NCBI RefSeq assembly: GCF_030160835.1
Contig: NZ_BSPC01000054.1
Location: 124,001 to 188,000 of the forward strand
Reading direction: 5' to 3'
Source of the DNA: Labrys miyagiensis
GTDB lineage: Bacteria; Pseudomonadota; Alphaproteobacteria; Rhizobiales; Labraceae
DNA length: 64,000 nt
The notes under the pieces were generated by a model that was not told the DNA's origin, ran no database searches, and saw nothing but the letters and a program-made list of their open reading frames with translations. This document shows positions 33,812 to 41,869 of this stretch, piece by piece (the stretch's first letter is position 1; the number at the start of each line of letters is the position of its first letter). The position numbers were made by a program, and so were the translations under genes.

Positions 33812-34864
33812 CTACCCCTTCACCGCACCGACCATTAGGCCCCGCGCGATATGTTTCTGCAGGAAGGCCGCGATGACGATGACCGGCACGATCATGATGA
33901 CGATCAGCACGGACATGTACCACCATTGCGGGCCGCGGGTGGTGTTCTGGGCCGAGACCAGCACCGGCATGGTCTGCGCATTGGCATTGGAGAGGAAGAG
34001 CGCCAGCAGATACTCGTTCCAGGCCAGGATCAGCACCAGCATGAAGGTGGCGGCGAGGCCCGAGCGCACCAGCGGCAAGGCGATGGTGAAGAAGACGCGG
34101 AACTTGGAGGCGCCGTCGATCTCCGCACTTTCCTCGAGGTCGAGCGGAATGCCGGCGAAGAAGTCACGCGTCAGCCAGACCACGATGGGCAGGTTGACGG
34201 CGGTGTACGTCGAGATCAGCGCCACCTGCGTATCGAGCAGCTTTAGGTTCTGGAACATCACATAGATCGGCAGCACGGCCACGATCGGCGGCATGATGCG
34301 GTTCGAGATCATCCAAAACTCAATATCGTTGTTGCCGAGCGCCGCCTTGAAGCGGCGGCCGATGGTGCCGAGGATCAGGAAGAACAGCACGATCGCGGCC
34401 ACCGTCGCGACCTGCCAGGGCACGGCGAACTGCGTCACGGCCAGGATGATGCCGATAACCAACAGGATGAAACAGATGACGGCAGCGATCTTCACCTGGA
34501 AGCGGATGCGCACCAGCGCATAGGCAGCGAGCGAGCCGAACAGCAGCGCCAGGATGGTGCTCGACAGCGCCACGATGATCGAGTTGACATAGGGCCAGAG
34601 CGTATTGTTCTGGAACAGCATGAAGTTCCAGGCACCGAGGGTCGGCTTGAAGTCGACGAAGGGGATGTAATAGGGCCCGGCATCGACCTGGATCTGCACC
34701 TTCAACGAGGTGACCAGCACCCAGTAGAGCGGGAACAGCACCACGAAGGCCCAGCCGAGCAAAGCGAGATAGGTCAGCGCCTTGGGCACCGGCGCCATCT
34801 CGTCGAGGCTGCGGCGCTCGAACAGGCGCTCCATCAGCGAGCGTGTATCGGGAGCCGTGCTCAT
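33812..34864 (-). CDS. Sugar ABC transporter permease (MalG-like)
   Basis: A 350-aa inner-membrane permease of the CUT1 family. After a cytoplasmic N-terminus come six core helices plus an additional pair (AAVICFILLVIGIILAVTQF and VATVAAIVLFFLILGTIG) not usual in MalG. The EAA loop is ESAEIDGASKFRVFFTIALP. The start ATG 34864 overlaps the stop of the upstream permease by one base, so an upstream extension of this frame is spurious. The inserted helices make the protein longer than the 280-aa norm. Confidence 0.9.
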   Translation of the reverse strand: MSTAPDTRSLMERLFERRSLDEMAPVPKALTYLALLGWAFVVLFPLYWVLVTSLKVQIQVDAGPYYIPFVDFKPTLGAWNFMLFQNNTLWPYVNSIIVALSSTILALLFGSLAAYALVRIRFQVKIAAVICFILLVIGIILAVTQFAVPWQVATVAAIVLFFLILGTIGRRFKAALGNNDIEFWMISNRIMPPIVAVLPIYVMFQNLKLLDTQVALISTYTAVNLPIVVWLTRDFFAGIPLDLEESAEIDGASKFRVFFTIALPLVRSGLAATFMLVLILAWNEYLLALFLSNANAQTMPVLVSAQNTTRGPQWWYMSVLIVIMIVPVIVIAAFLQKHIARGLMVGAVKG

Positions 34865-36021
34865 CACTGATATCTCCTGGTGGGCCGCACCACGAAGTTG
34901 AAGAAGGAGACGCAGGTCACCGTCGAGACGAACAGGAGGAGATAGCCGACCGCCGCAGAGCCGCCGAGATCCTGCGTGCGCCAGGCGATGAAGGAATGCA
35001 GCGTGAGGGATTCGGTGGCCAGGCCCGGTCCACCGGCCGTCAGCACGTTGGGCATGTCGATGATCTTGAAGGCCTCGATCAGGCGGATCAGCACCACCGT
35101 CGCCGCCACAGGGGCGATGGAAGGCCAGGTGATATCCTTGAAGATCTGCCAGGGGCCGGCGCCGTCGAGATGGGCGGCTTCGAGCTGGTCGCGGGGCTGG
35201 TTCTCCACCGCCGCCAGCAGCACGATGAACATGAAGGGCGTCCACTGCCAGGTATCGCCGATCATCACCATCAGGCGGGCCGACCAGGCTTCCGTCGCCC
35301 AGGACCATTGGCTGACGCCAAGGATCTGGCTGAGCGGGGCGAAGGGCCCCTTCTGCATGTCGGCGAGCATGCGGAAGATGTAGGCGACGCCCACCGGCGT
35401 CACCATCACCGGAATGAAGAAGATCACCCGGAACCAGTTGCGGGCGCGGATCGGCTGGGCGCAAAGCAGCGCCAGGCAAAGGCCGAGCAGGAACTGGAAG
35501 AACACACCGACGAAGACATAGAGCAGGGTGTTGAGCAGCGTGCCGGGAATGGCGCCGCTGAAGGCCGTGGCAAGCACCACATACCACATGCCGGTGATCA
35601 GGCTCGCCGTGACCAGCCGGCCGAGAAAACCGAGCAAGGTGAAGCCCGTCATGGCGAAGCGCACGAACCAGGCCAGCATCAGGGCGACGACGGCCAGCAG
35701 CAGTACCCATTCGAGCGGTCCGAGCGCCTTCAGCGTGCCGAGGAAGTGATATTGCTGCACCCCCAGGAAAAGGCGGTTGTAATTGTAGAGCCCGATGAAG
35801 GTGAGCTTGAAGCCGCCGGCCGCCAGCGCAAAGCGCGACAGGGAGAGATAGGCCGAGGCGATCAGCGGAAAGATGGCGAAGGCCAGCAGGATGAGCACGG
35901 CCGGCAGCACCATGATGCGGCCGGAATGCCGGTCGAGCCACTGGGACAGACGCTCCCGCCGGTCGGTTTCATTGGGGATGGTGACATTGACGGCCATGCT
36001 GTGCCCGGTATTGCGAGACAT
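34864..36021 (-). CDS. Sugar ABC transporter permease (MalF-like)
   Basis: A 385-aa inner-membrane permease. A first helix (IMVLPAVLILLAFAIFPLIA) is followed by a periplasmic part, the extra helices WVLLLAVVALMLAWFVRF and the core domain. The EAA loop is QLEAAHLDGAGPWQIFKDIT. It pairs with the next permease, with which it shares a base. An alternative start is ATG 35997 (MAVNVTIP). Upstream lies a strong hairpin that separates it from the binding-protein gene. Confidence 0.9.
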   Translation of the reverse strand: MSRNTGHSMAVNVTIPNETDRRERLSQWLDRHSGRIMVLPAVLILLAFAIFPLIASAYLSLSRFALAAGGFKLTFIGLYNYNRLFLGVQQYHFLGTLKALGPLEWVLLLAVVALMLAWFVRFAMTGFTLLGFLGRLVTASLITGMWYVVLATAFSGAIPGTLLNTLLYVFVGVFFQFLLGLCLALLCAQPIRARNWFRVIFFIPVMVTPVGVAYIFRMLADMQKGPFAPLSQILGVSQWSWATEAWSARLMVMIGDTWQWTPFMFIVLLAAVENQPRDQLEAAHLDGAGPWQIFKDITWPSIAPVAATVVLIRLIEAFKIIDMPNVLTAGGPGLATESLTLHSFIAWRTQDLGGSAAVGYLLLFVSTVTCVSFFNFVVRPTRRYQ

Positions 36022-36039
36022 AGCCGGGAACGCGCAGTG

Positions 36040-36127
36040 ACTGGGACCGCGGACGTCCCCGTCCGCCTCTTGGAAACGGTACGGGAGCAGGAAGAGAAGA
36101 GCGGACGGGGACGTCCGCGGTCCCAGT
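36040..36127. repeat. Hairpin repeat, CTTGGAAACG-loop family, between binding-protein and permease genes
   Basis: ACTGGGACCGCGGACGTCCC pairs with GGGACGTCCGCGGTCCCAGT around a loop with CTTGGAAACG. It lies inside the operon just after the substrate-binding-protein gene, the position where REP hairpins stabilise upstream mRNA in mal-type operons. Confidence 0.9.
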
Positions 36128-36185
36128 CACATCGCCTCTTCAACCGGCCGCGGCGAACAATCGCCACGGCCGGATCTTCGAGCGC

Positions 36186-37655
36186 TTACTTCGCGCCGAG
36201 CGTGTTCTTGTAGAACTTCAGCTGGTCGTCGGTGCCGATCTGGTCGTTGAGGTCCTTCCAGCCATCGGAGATCGTCTTGATGGTGGTGTCCTCGTCGATC
36301 TCACCGGCGAGGAAGCGTGAGATCGCCTCATCCAGCACGACCTGCTGATATTTCTGGTTCTGCGGGATGCGCAGGTCCAGGATCATGTTCGGGCTGTTGA
36401 GGCTGTCCTTGATGGCGCCCAAATATTGCGCCGCGGCCTTCTCGCTCATGCCGCCTTTCTTCCAGCTGTCATTGTAGGACAGCTGCGACAGGCGATAGGG
36501 ATTGAAACCGGTCTTGCCGATGGTGACGTCGACATTCGACTGCGCCGGCGCGCTCATATAGGAGAAGAAGGCGTAGGCCGCATCCTTCACCTTGTCGCTC
36601 GCCTTGGCATTGATGCCGCCGCTCCAGCCGCCGAAGGCCGCATAGGGTGCATGGCTCACGCCGTCGATGGCATTGGGGCAGCTGTCCTTGGTGCAGGCTT
36701 CGAGCTTGCCCGTATCCCAGTTCAGCACTTCCTTGGAGCCAGGCATGATGCTGGCGCCGGTCTTGTCGATCACCTTGGAGGTGGCCGGGTCTATGGCAAG
36801 CACGCCGACGTCACCCCAATCGAGGTTGAGGGCGCATTTTCCGGACGTGAACAGCGGACGAGTGTCGGAGACATCCATGTTGAGTTCGTCCGGCGGACCA
36901 TACTTGGACGACTCCTTCAGGAATGCCAGGGCCTTGCGAAAGGCCTCGTTGTTGACAAGCGGCGTCATGTCCTTGGTGTTGAAGAAGGTGCCCTGCGAAG
37001 TTCCCTTCGACTGGGTCATCGCGCCGACCACGTCGGTGACGAACCAGTAGCTCTGGGCATTGCGCTTCTTGGCGATGCAGGAGCCGTAGACCTTCTGGCC
37101 ATCGACTTCCATGCCGTTCAGCTTCTTGGCATCTTCCAGATATTCGTCCCAAGTCGTCGGTGGCTTGAGCCCGGCCTTGTCGAAGATATCGCTGCGATAA
37201 TAGAGCATGTGGAAGTCGCCATCGAGCGGCACGAGATAGGTCTTGCCGCCATAGCTCGAGGAGAAGTCGCGGAAGAACGGCGCGATGTCGGTCCACTCGA
37301 TGCCCTTGTCCTTGGCGACCCGGTCGCCGATGTCTTCCAGATAGCCGCCGGCTACATAGTCGACCATCCATTGCGGCGCGAACACCGCCGCATCGACGGA
37401 ATTGGTGCCGCTGGCCCAATCGGTCAGGACCTTCTGGTAGAGGTCGGAGAAGGGAACCGCGATCACGTTGATCTTGGCGCCGGTAAGCTTCTCGAATTCA
37501 GGAGCACGCCTCTGCAGAGGCTCCTGAATCGCACCGGTCTGCGTCATGACATTGACGGTCACGCCGTCAAATTCGCCAGCAGCGGCAGGCAATGCCGTGG
37601 TGGTGAGCGCAACCGCCATGAAGGCAGCGCTGAAAACCCCTGATTTAGAAGCCAT
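36186..37655 (-). CDS. Sugar ABC transporter substrate-binding protein (family 1)
   Basis: A 489-aa periplasmic binding protein with a clear signal peptide ending ALPAAAGEF. It has the MalE-type fold: VNVMTQTGAIQEPLQRRAPE opening, DAAVFAPQWMVDYVAGGYLE, KTYLVPLDGDFHMLYYRSDI and GGWSGGINAKASDK. GGGAGGAT lies just before the ATG. It is the first gene of the minus-strand operon binding protein - permease - permease - ATPase. Its length is larger than MalE, as in uptake systems for larger or modified sugars. The ligand is unknown. Confidence 0.92.
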   Translation of the reverse strand: MASKSGVFSAAFMAVALTTTALPAAAGEFDGVTVNVMTQTGAIQEPLQRRAPEFEKLTGAKINVIAVPFSDLYQKVLTDWASGTNSVDAAVFAPQWMVDYVAGGYLEDIGDRVAKDKGIEWTDIAPFFRDFSSSYGGKTYLVPLDGDFHMLYYRSDIFDKAGLKPPTTWDEYLEDAKKLNGMEVDGQKVYGSCIAKKRNAQSYWFVTDVVGAMTQSKGTSQGTFFNTKDMTPLVNNEAFRKALAFLKESSKYGPPDELNMDVSDTRPLFTSGKCALNLDWGDVGVLAIDPATSKVIDKTGASIMPGSKEVLNWDTGKLEACTKDSCPNAIDGVSHAPYAAFGGWSGGINAKASDKVKDAAYAFFSYMSAPAQSNVDVTIGKTGFNPYRLSQLSYNDSWKKGGMSEKAAAQYLGAIKDSLNSPNMILDLRIPQNQKYQQVVLDEAISRFLAGEIDEDTTIKTISDGWKDLNDQIGTDDQLKFYKNTLGAK

Positions 37656-38002
37656 CCAATCCTCCCGATTTCATGCTTTTATTGTCGTGCATGTCACTGC
37701 AGACGGTCTTGCGGTGTAACAATCCACTGCAGGCGTGGGATTATCCATCGCCGCTGACAAAACGTCAAATGTCGGAGCATTCGTTTTAGCAGTGCTGCTC
37801 TCGTCCGGGGGTGCCGGGAAAGGGGCTTCCCAAAGGGCGCCTCGGCGGCGCCTGCCGGATACGCCCCACTCGAACATCTACCTCCCTAAGTCACGTCTAA
37901 GTCTCGGTCGCTACGCTCACCAACATTCACTGCACGAATGCACTCGATACTTCCCTGAAGATCGATGTCTTTCCGTTGTGCCGAACCCCGATTGAGGCCA
38001 AG
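37656..38002. other. Divergent intergenic region with repeat words
   Basis: These 347 bases hold the promoter side of the sugar ABC operon and of the COG4705 gene. They contain one copy of a 26-nt repeat (37750-37775, described separately) and short GC dyads near 37815-37855 (GGGAAAGGGGCTTCCC; GGCGCCTCGGCGGCGCC). No gene is visible. Confidence 0.5.
37750..37775 (+). repeat. 26-nt repeat, copy 1
   Basis: The word GACAAAACGTCAAATGTCGG and the six preceding bases (GCCGCT) recur identically at 39409-39434 in the same orientation, and the next bases (A/G)GCATTC nearly match. It contains the dyad TGAC-AAAAC-GTCA. Confidence 0.8.
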
Positions 38003-38785
38003 ATGAGTTCCGCAGGAAATGATGCTGTCTCGTTATCCTTGAACAAGGTTCCAGAGGTCACGCTGATCTTCTGGGCGATCAAGATATTATCCACCACTGT
38101 GGGCGAGACCGCCGCAGACCTGCTCTCGATACGGCTCGATCTCGGCCTCACCCTCACCTCCTGGGTGATGAGTGTCGCATTCGTGATTGCCCTGTTCTTC
38201 CAGCTCAGGGCGCCGCGCTACACAGCGCCTCTCTACTGGACAACAGTGGTGCTCATCAGCATCGTCGGCACGCTGATCTCCGACAATCTGGTGGACGGCA
38301 TGGGCATCAGCCTGGTCACCACCTCGATGGCTTTTGGCTTCATCCTCGCCGGCGTATTCGCTGCCTGGTATTCCAGCGAGCGCACGCTCTCCATCCACTC
38401 CATCGTGACGCGCCGCCGCGAGCTCTTCTACTGGGCCGCCATCCTCTTCACCTTCGCGATGGGAACGTCGGTCGGCGATCTCCTGGCCGAAAGCATGGAC
38501 CTTGGCTATGATCAGGCGCTGATGGTGTTCGCCGCGATGATCGGCGTGGTTGCCTTCCTGCGCTATGGCATCGGGATGAATGCCATCCTGTCGTTCTGGC
38601 TCGCCTATATCCTGACGCGGCCCCTGGGTGCTTCCCTGGGCGACCTCCTCGCCAAGCCGGTCCTCGCCGGCGGGCTCGGCTGGGGTACGGTAACGACCAG
38701 CCTCGTGTTCCTCGCTGTTATCCTGTTTGCCGTCTCCTATCTGGCGATCCGCAAACCAGACGAGATTCCGCTGAACCAGGCGTAG
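38003..38785 (+). CDS. COG4705-type membrane protein with four internal repeats
   Basis: A 260-aa protein with about seven to eight membrane segments. Four internal repeats share the pattern (S/G)(T/A)x(V/L/I)(G/S)(E/D)xxx(D/A): STTVGETAADLLSIRLDLG near residue 30, GTLISDNLVDGMGIS near 90, GTSVGDLLAESMDLG near 150 and GASLGDLLAKPVLAGGLG near 210. The acidic residues in each repeat sit within membrane segments and suggest an ion-transport or metal-related role. The family is annotated only as a repeat-containing membrane protein. The start ATG 38003 was chosen over an ATG nine codons upstream. Confidence 0.8.
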   Translation: MSSAGNDAVSLSLNKVPEVTLIFWAIKILSTTVGETAADLLSIRLDLGLTLTSWVMSVAFVIALFFQLRAPRYTAPLYWTTVVLISIVGTLISDNLVDGMGISLVTTSMAFGFILAGVFAAWYSSERTLSIHSIVTRRRELFYWAAILFTFAMGTSVGDLLAESMDLGYDQALMVFAAMIGVVAFLRYGIGMNAILSFWLAYILTRPLGASLGDLLAKPVLAGGLGWGTVTTSLVFLAVILFAVSYLAIRKPDEIPLNQA

Positions 38786-38887
38786 AGCGTTTTGCCTTCA
38801 GATCGAAACACCAAGAACCGCAGAACGCATCTGGTGCCAACGCGTCAATCTGGGAATCCGCTCCTGCCTGAATGCATTTTTCTCTAA

Positions 38888-38985
38888 AGCGTTTTGCGAT
38901 TTGATAGCATCGGGAAGAATCGCAAAGACGCGTCGAAACAAAGAGTTAGAGCAAAGCAGCGTCTACGCTTAGACGCGCTTTGCTC
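38888..38985. repeat. 98-nt two-hairpin repeat, copy 1
   Basis: Begins AGCGTTTTGCGATTTGA and ends GCGCTTTGCTC. The element has a GCGATT/AATCGC hairpin, a conserved linker with GACGCGTCGAAACAAAGAGT, and a second hairpin with GAGCAAA/TTTGCTC arms. It lies between the COG4705 gene and a small exported protein gene. Confidence 0.9.
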
Positions 38986-39081
38986 CAGACCTCGCGGGCT
39001 TCGATACGGTTGACGCCCGATGCCACGTCAGCCGCGCGCCTTGGCGCTTCTTCCCGGCATCGATCAACACAGGAATGTCTC

Positions 39082-39342
39082 ATGCTGAACCACGCCATCA
39101 GGATCGCGCTGGCGAGTGCCTTCGCCTGCCTTGCCGCCACCACCATCGCCCGGGCCGATTGCGAAAGCGACATGAACCAGCTCGAAAAAGCTTTGCAGAC
39201 GCCCAATCTGTCTACTGCCGCGAAAGCCGCGCTCGAGGAAGCCAAGACGCGGTCGGTCGCCGCCCTCAAAAAGGACGATGACGCCGCCTGCCACAAGGCC
39301 ATCGAGACGGGCCTGAAGAAGGCCGGCATCCCGATGCAATAA
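39082..39342 (+). CDS. Small exported helical protein, 86 aa
   Basis: The signal peptide (IRIALASAFACLAATTIARA) is followed by a mature part of about 60 residues with two predicted helices and two cysteines (DCESDMNQLEKAL and DDAACHKAIETGLKKAG) that may form a disulfide. AGGAA precedes ATG 39082. Family not recognised. Similar short Cys-paired periplasmic proteins are common in Hyphomicrobiales. Confidence 0.7.
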   Translation: MLNHAIRIALASAFACLAATTIARADCESDMNQLEKALQTPNLSTAAKAALEEAKTRSVAALKKDDDAACHKAIETGLKKAGIPMQ

Positions 39343-39408
39343 GGCCCATCCCCCGAACAGAAGCAGCACCCGATCATGGAGACGGGTGCTGCCTTATCTT
39401 GTCGTTCG

Positions 39409-39434
39409 GCCGCTGACAAAACGTCAAATGTCGG
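39409..39434 (+). repeat. 26-nt repeat, copy 2
   Basis: Identical over 26 nt to 37750-37775, and followed by GGCATTC against AGCATTC there. It is located after the small exported protein gene. Confidence 0.8.
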
Positions 39435-39623
39435 GGCATTCATTCCGGCTGTGTTCCGGATAGCCGGCACCAGGCAGGAACTTTACCCGAGGGCACAAGT
39501 TTTCAGTGAGAGGTTCGCCTGCGTGGCACGCCCATGGCCGTGCTGTCCGGACATCCCGGACTGTCCATCCCATCCAAACCTGCCACCGCCGAACCCGGCC
39601 CCCACAGGTGATGGTATAGCGAC

Positions 39624-40076
39624 ATGATCGACAGCATGATTCCCCACGGCGCTCTTGTTCTCATCGGCGATGGCCGGAAGGCCCTGTTCCTCCGCAACAA
39701 GGGAGCTCCCGCCCGCCTGCGCTTCGAGGTGGAGGATGTGTTCGAGCAGGACAATCCATCGACCTCCGAACAGGGCACCGACCAGCCCGGCCGCGCCGTG
39801 ACCGGCGTGGGCACCGCCCGCAACGGTGCCATAGAGGGGACAGACTGGCATCGCCTTGCCGAAGAGCGTTTCGCCGTCGAGATCGCCGACACGCTCTATC
39901 GCCGCATCCATGCCGGCCGTCGCGAGAAGCTGGTCGTGGTGGCGCCGCCCAAGGTGCTGGGCGAGATGCGTAAGGCCTTCCACAAGGAAGTCACCGCCTG
40001 CATCTCGGCCGAGGTGCCAAAGGAGCTGACCTCCCATCCCGTGGCGGAGATCGAGAAGATCCTCTCGGCGCTGTAG
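39624..40076 (+). CDS. Host-attachment family protein
   Basis: A 150-aa protein of the Host_attach family, first described in Agrobacterium attachment studies and related to the archaeal release-factor-like fold. It has the opening HGALVLIGDGRKALFLRNKG, the central WHRLAEERFAVEIADTLYRR and the ending KLVVVAPPKVLGEMRKAFHK with VPKELTSHPVAEIEKIL. There is no signal peptide, so a surface role is doubtful. It may be a cytosolic RNA- or ribosome-associated protein. It is a single gene. Confidence 0.85.
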   Translation: MIDSMIPHGALVLIGDGRKALFLRNKGAPARLRFEVEDVFEQDNPSTSEQGTDQPGRAVTGVGTARNGAIEGTDWHRLAEERFAVEIADTLYRRIHAGRREKLVVVAPPKVLGEMRKAFHKEVTACISAEVPKELTSHPVAEIEKILSAL

Positions 40077-40096
40077 CACAGGAGGCGCGACCGGTT

Positions 40097-40217
40097 CCCG
40101 GGTGCGCAGGCATATTGCCTGCATCTTCCTATCCGACCAGCAAGGCGTTCGTATCGGTGTGCCCATCCACCAAGCGCCCGGTTTCCCAGCGGCGGACAAG
40201 ATGTCCGCGCACCCCGG
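40097..40217. repeat. Mosaic hairpin related to the CTTGGAAACG family
   Basis: CCCGGGTGCGC at the left and GCGCACCCCGG at the right are the outer arms. The inner halves come from different members (GCAGGCATATTGCCTGC at left, GCGGACAAGATGTCCGC at right), as if two elements had recombined. Confidence 0.65.
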
Positions 40218-40220
40218 CAA

Positions 40221-40649
40221 TCAGGCTTGCACGCGGTCGAGCTCCGGCAGCAGCACCACGCTTTCCTGCTCGTTGGGATCGGTGCGCGCGATCACGGCGC
40301 GGCAGGGCTCGGTGTCGCTGAGATTATAGGGCAGATGCGGCATATTGGCGGGAATGTAGAGGAACTCACCGGCGCGGGCGATAAGGTGGTGTTCGAGCTT
40401 CTCGCCATAATGCATGCCGGATTCGCCCTCCAGCACATAGATCGCCGTCTCATGGGCCTCGTGCTTGTGCGCCTTGGCGCGGGCGCCGGGCGGGATGGTG
40501 ACGATCTGCAGGTGGATGGCCCTGGCGCCCACTGTCTCGGCGGAGATGGCCGGCGCATAGGAAAAGCCCTGCTTGCCCACGAAGGCTGCCTGGCTGTGCA
40601 TCACGGTGCAAACGGGATCCGGGTTCGATCTGGCTGGCTTCTCGGTCAT
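40221..40649 (-). CDS. Cupin-domain protein
   Basis: A 142-aa single-domain cupin. Metal-site motifs are visible as KAHKHEAHETAIYVLEGES (motif 1) and GEFLYIPANMPHLPYN (motif 2). It may be a small-molecule sensor or enzyme, and the substrate is unknown. It is a single gene on the minus strand. Confidence 0.85.
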   Translation of the reverse strand: MTEKPARSNPDPVCTVMHSQAAFVGKQGFSYAPAISAETVGARAIHLQIVTIPPGARAKAHKHEAHETAIYVLEGESGMHYGEKLEHHLIARAGEFLYIPANMPHLPYNLSDTEPCRAVIARTDPNEQESVVLLPELDRVQA

Positions 40650-40752
40650 AGGGAAATCTCCGACAGGGGATGGCCGATAGGCTCATTCCCCTCATAGCTC
40701 CGCTGCAGTTAGCGCCTCCCGCGTGACCGATCTGTGACTGACGGCGTGCTAA

Positions 40753-40850
40753 AGCGTTTTGCGATTTGACGGAATCGGCAAGAATCGCAAAGACGCGTCG
40801 AAACAAAGAGTGAGAGCAAAGAAGCGTTCACGCTTGAACGCGCTTTGCTC
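40753..40850. repeat. 98-nt two-hairpin repeat, copy 2
   Basis: Same orientation as copy 1: AGCGTTTTGCGATTTGAC at the left and GCGCTTTGCTC at the right. It lies 3' of the QueA-like gene. Confidence 0.92.
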
Positions 40851-41869
40851 TAGCGTTCGATCAGCATGGAATCGCCGAATTCATGCGTGCGGTAGTTCCA
40901 GGCCTCGGCCATCAGGGAGAGACGGTGGAGCAGGACATCATCGGCAAAGGCTCGCAGCAGCTCGAAATGGCTCTCCCCCGGCTGATGCACGCCGGTGACG
41001 ATCGCATCGACGATGCGGAGCGGCGTGTCCGGCCCGATACGCCCGCGCGCCACGCCTGGCCCGGCGCTGATATGGCCGATGCCGACCGCCGCCGCCTCCA
41101 AGGCCCGCACCACGCTGGTGCCGACGGCGATGATGCGGCCACCCGTGTCCTGCGTGCGGGCCACCGCGGCCGCGGTGGCGGCGGGAATGCGATAGCGTTC
41201 GTCCAGCGGGAAGCGCCGGTCGAGCAGGGGGTCGCCGGTGGAGGAGATCCCCGCCGCATGGGTGAGGGTGGCAAAGCGGACACCAAGCGTCCGCCAGGTG
41301 TCGATCGTGCGCCAATCGAGCGCGAAGCCGGCCGACGGAGCCTCGAAGGCGAAGGGCTCGGCGGCGATGACCGTCCAGACATCCCACAAAGCGAGCGTCT
41401 CAGGCACATGGGCATACTGGATCGGCAGGCCGTGGCGGGCGAGGCCGGCGAACAGGCCTTCGCAATCCCCCTCGAAACGCAGCGCCAATAGCCGCGGATG
41501 GTCGAGCAGCCCCTCGACAACAGCGGTGAGCGGCCCCAGCGTGAGACGATCTCCAGTGACGAGCGGCGGCGGCAACGGCCGATCCTCCGTGCGGATGCGA
41601 TGATCGCCCCCGCCGAAGGCCACGGCGACGAAGCGCAGCGGATCATCCGGCGACAGCCAGGCGGCGAGCCGGATCTCGACGGGCGCTCCGCTCGCCTCGT
41701 GCCGGCCCTGCAGGCTGGCGGGCAGCGTCGCGGCGTCATTGGCGATGACGAGATCATCGGGCCGGAACAGGAGGCCGAGCGCCTGGCGCGGCAAATGGCG
41801 GATACGGCCTCCGGCATCGGCGGCGAGCAGCCTGGCGCCACCCGGATCCGGGCTGTCGGCAACGATCAT
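40850..41869 (-). CDS. Divergent QueA-like (SAM:tRNA ribosyltransferase-isomerase family) protein
   Basis: A 339-aa member of the QueA fold, which in canonical form makes epoxyqueuosine from 7-aminomethyl-deazaguanine tRNA and SAM. Recognisable pieces are LFRPDDLVIANDAATLPASL, AVGTSVVRALEAAA, the IVDAIVTGVHQPGESHFELL stretch and the ending NYRTHEFGDSMLIER. However, the N-terminal LPxELIAxxP segment is missing, the NDTRV motif reads NDAAT, and the central region with the usual His motif is replaced. It overlaps the upstream SDR by four bases (ATGA). It is more likely a specialised paralog than the housekeeping QueA. Confidence 0.8.
   Translation of the reverse strand: MIVADSPDPGGARLLAADAGGRIRHLPRQALGLLFRPDDLVIANDAATLPASLQGRHEASGAPVEIRLAAWLSPDDPLRFVAVAFGGGDHRIRTEDRPLPPPLVTGDRLTLGPLTAVVEGLLDHPRLLALRFEGDCEGLFAGLARHGLPIQYAHVPETLALWDVWTVIAAEPFAFEAPSAGFALDWRTIDTWRTLGVRFATLTHAAGISSTGDPLLDRRFPLDERYRIPAATAAAVARTQDTGGRIIAVGTSVVRALEAAAVGIGHISAGPGVARGRIGPDTPLRIVDAIVTGVHQPGESHFELLRAFADDVLLHRLSLMAEAWNYRTHEFGDSMLIER

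Noticed and set aside
39624-40076. Host-attachment protein as a surface adhesin
   Set aside because: It has no signal peptide or anchor. The name is historical and a surface role is not supported by the sequence.
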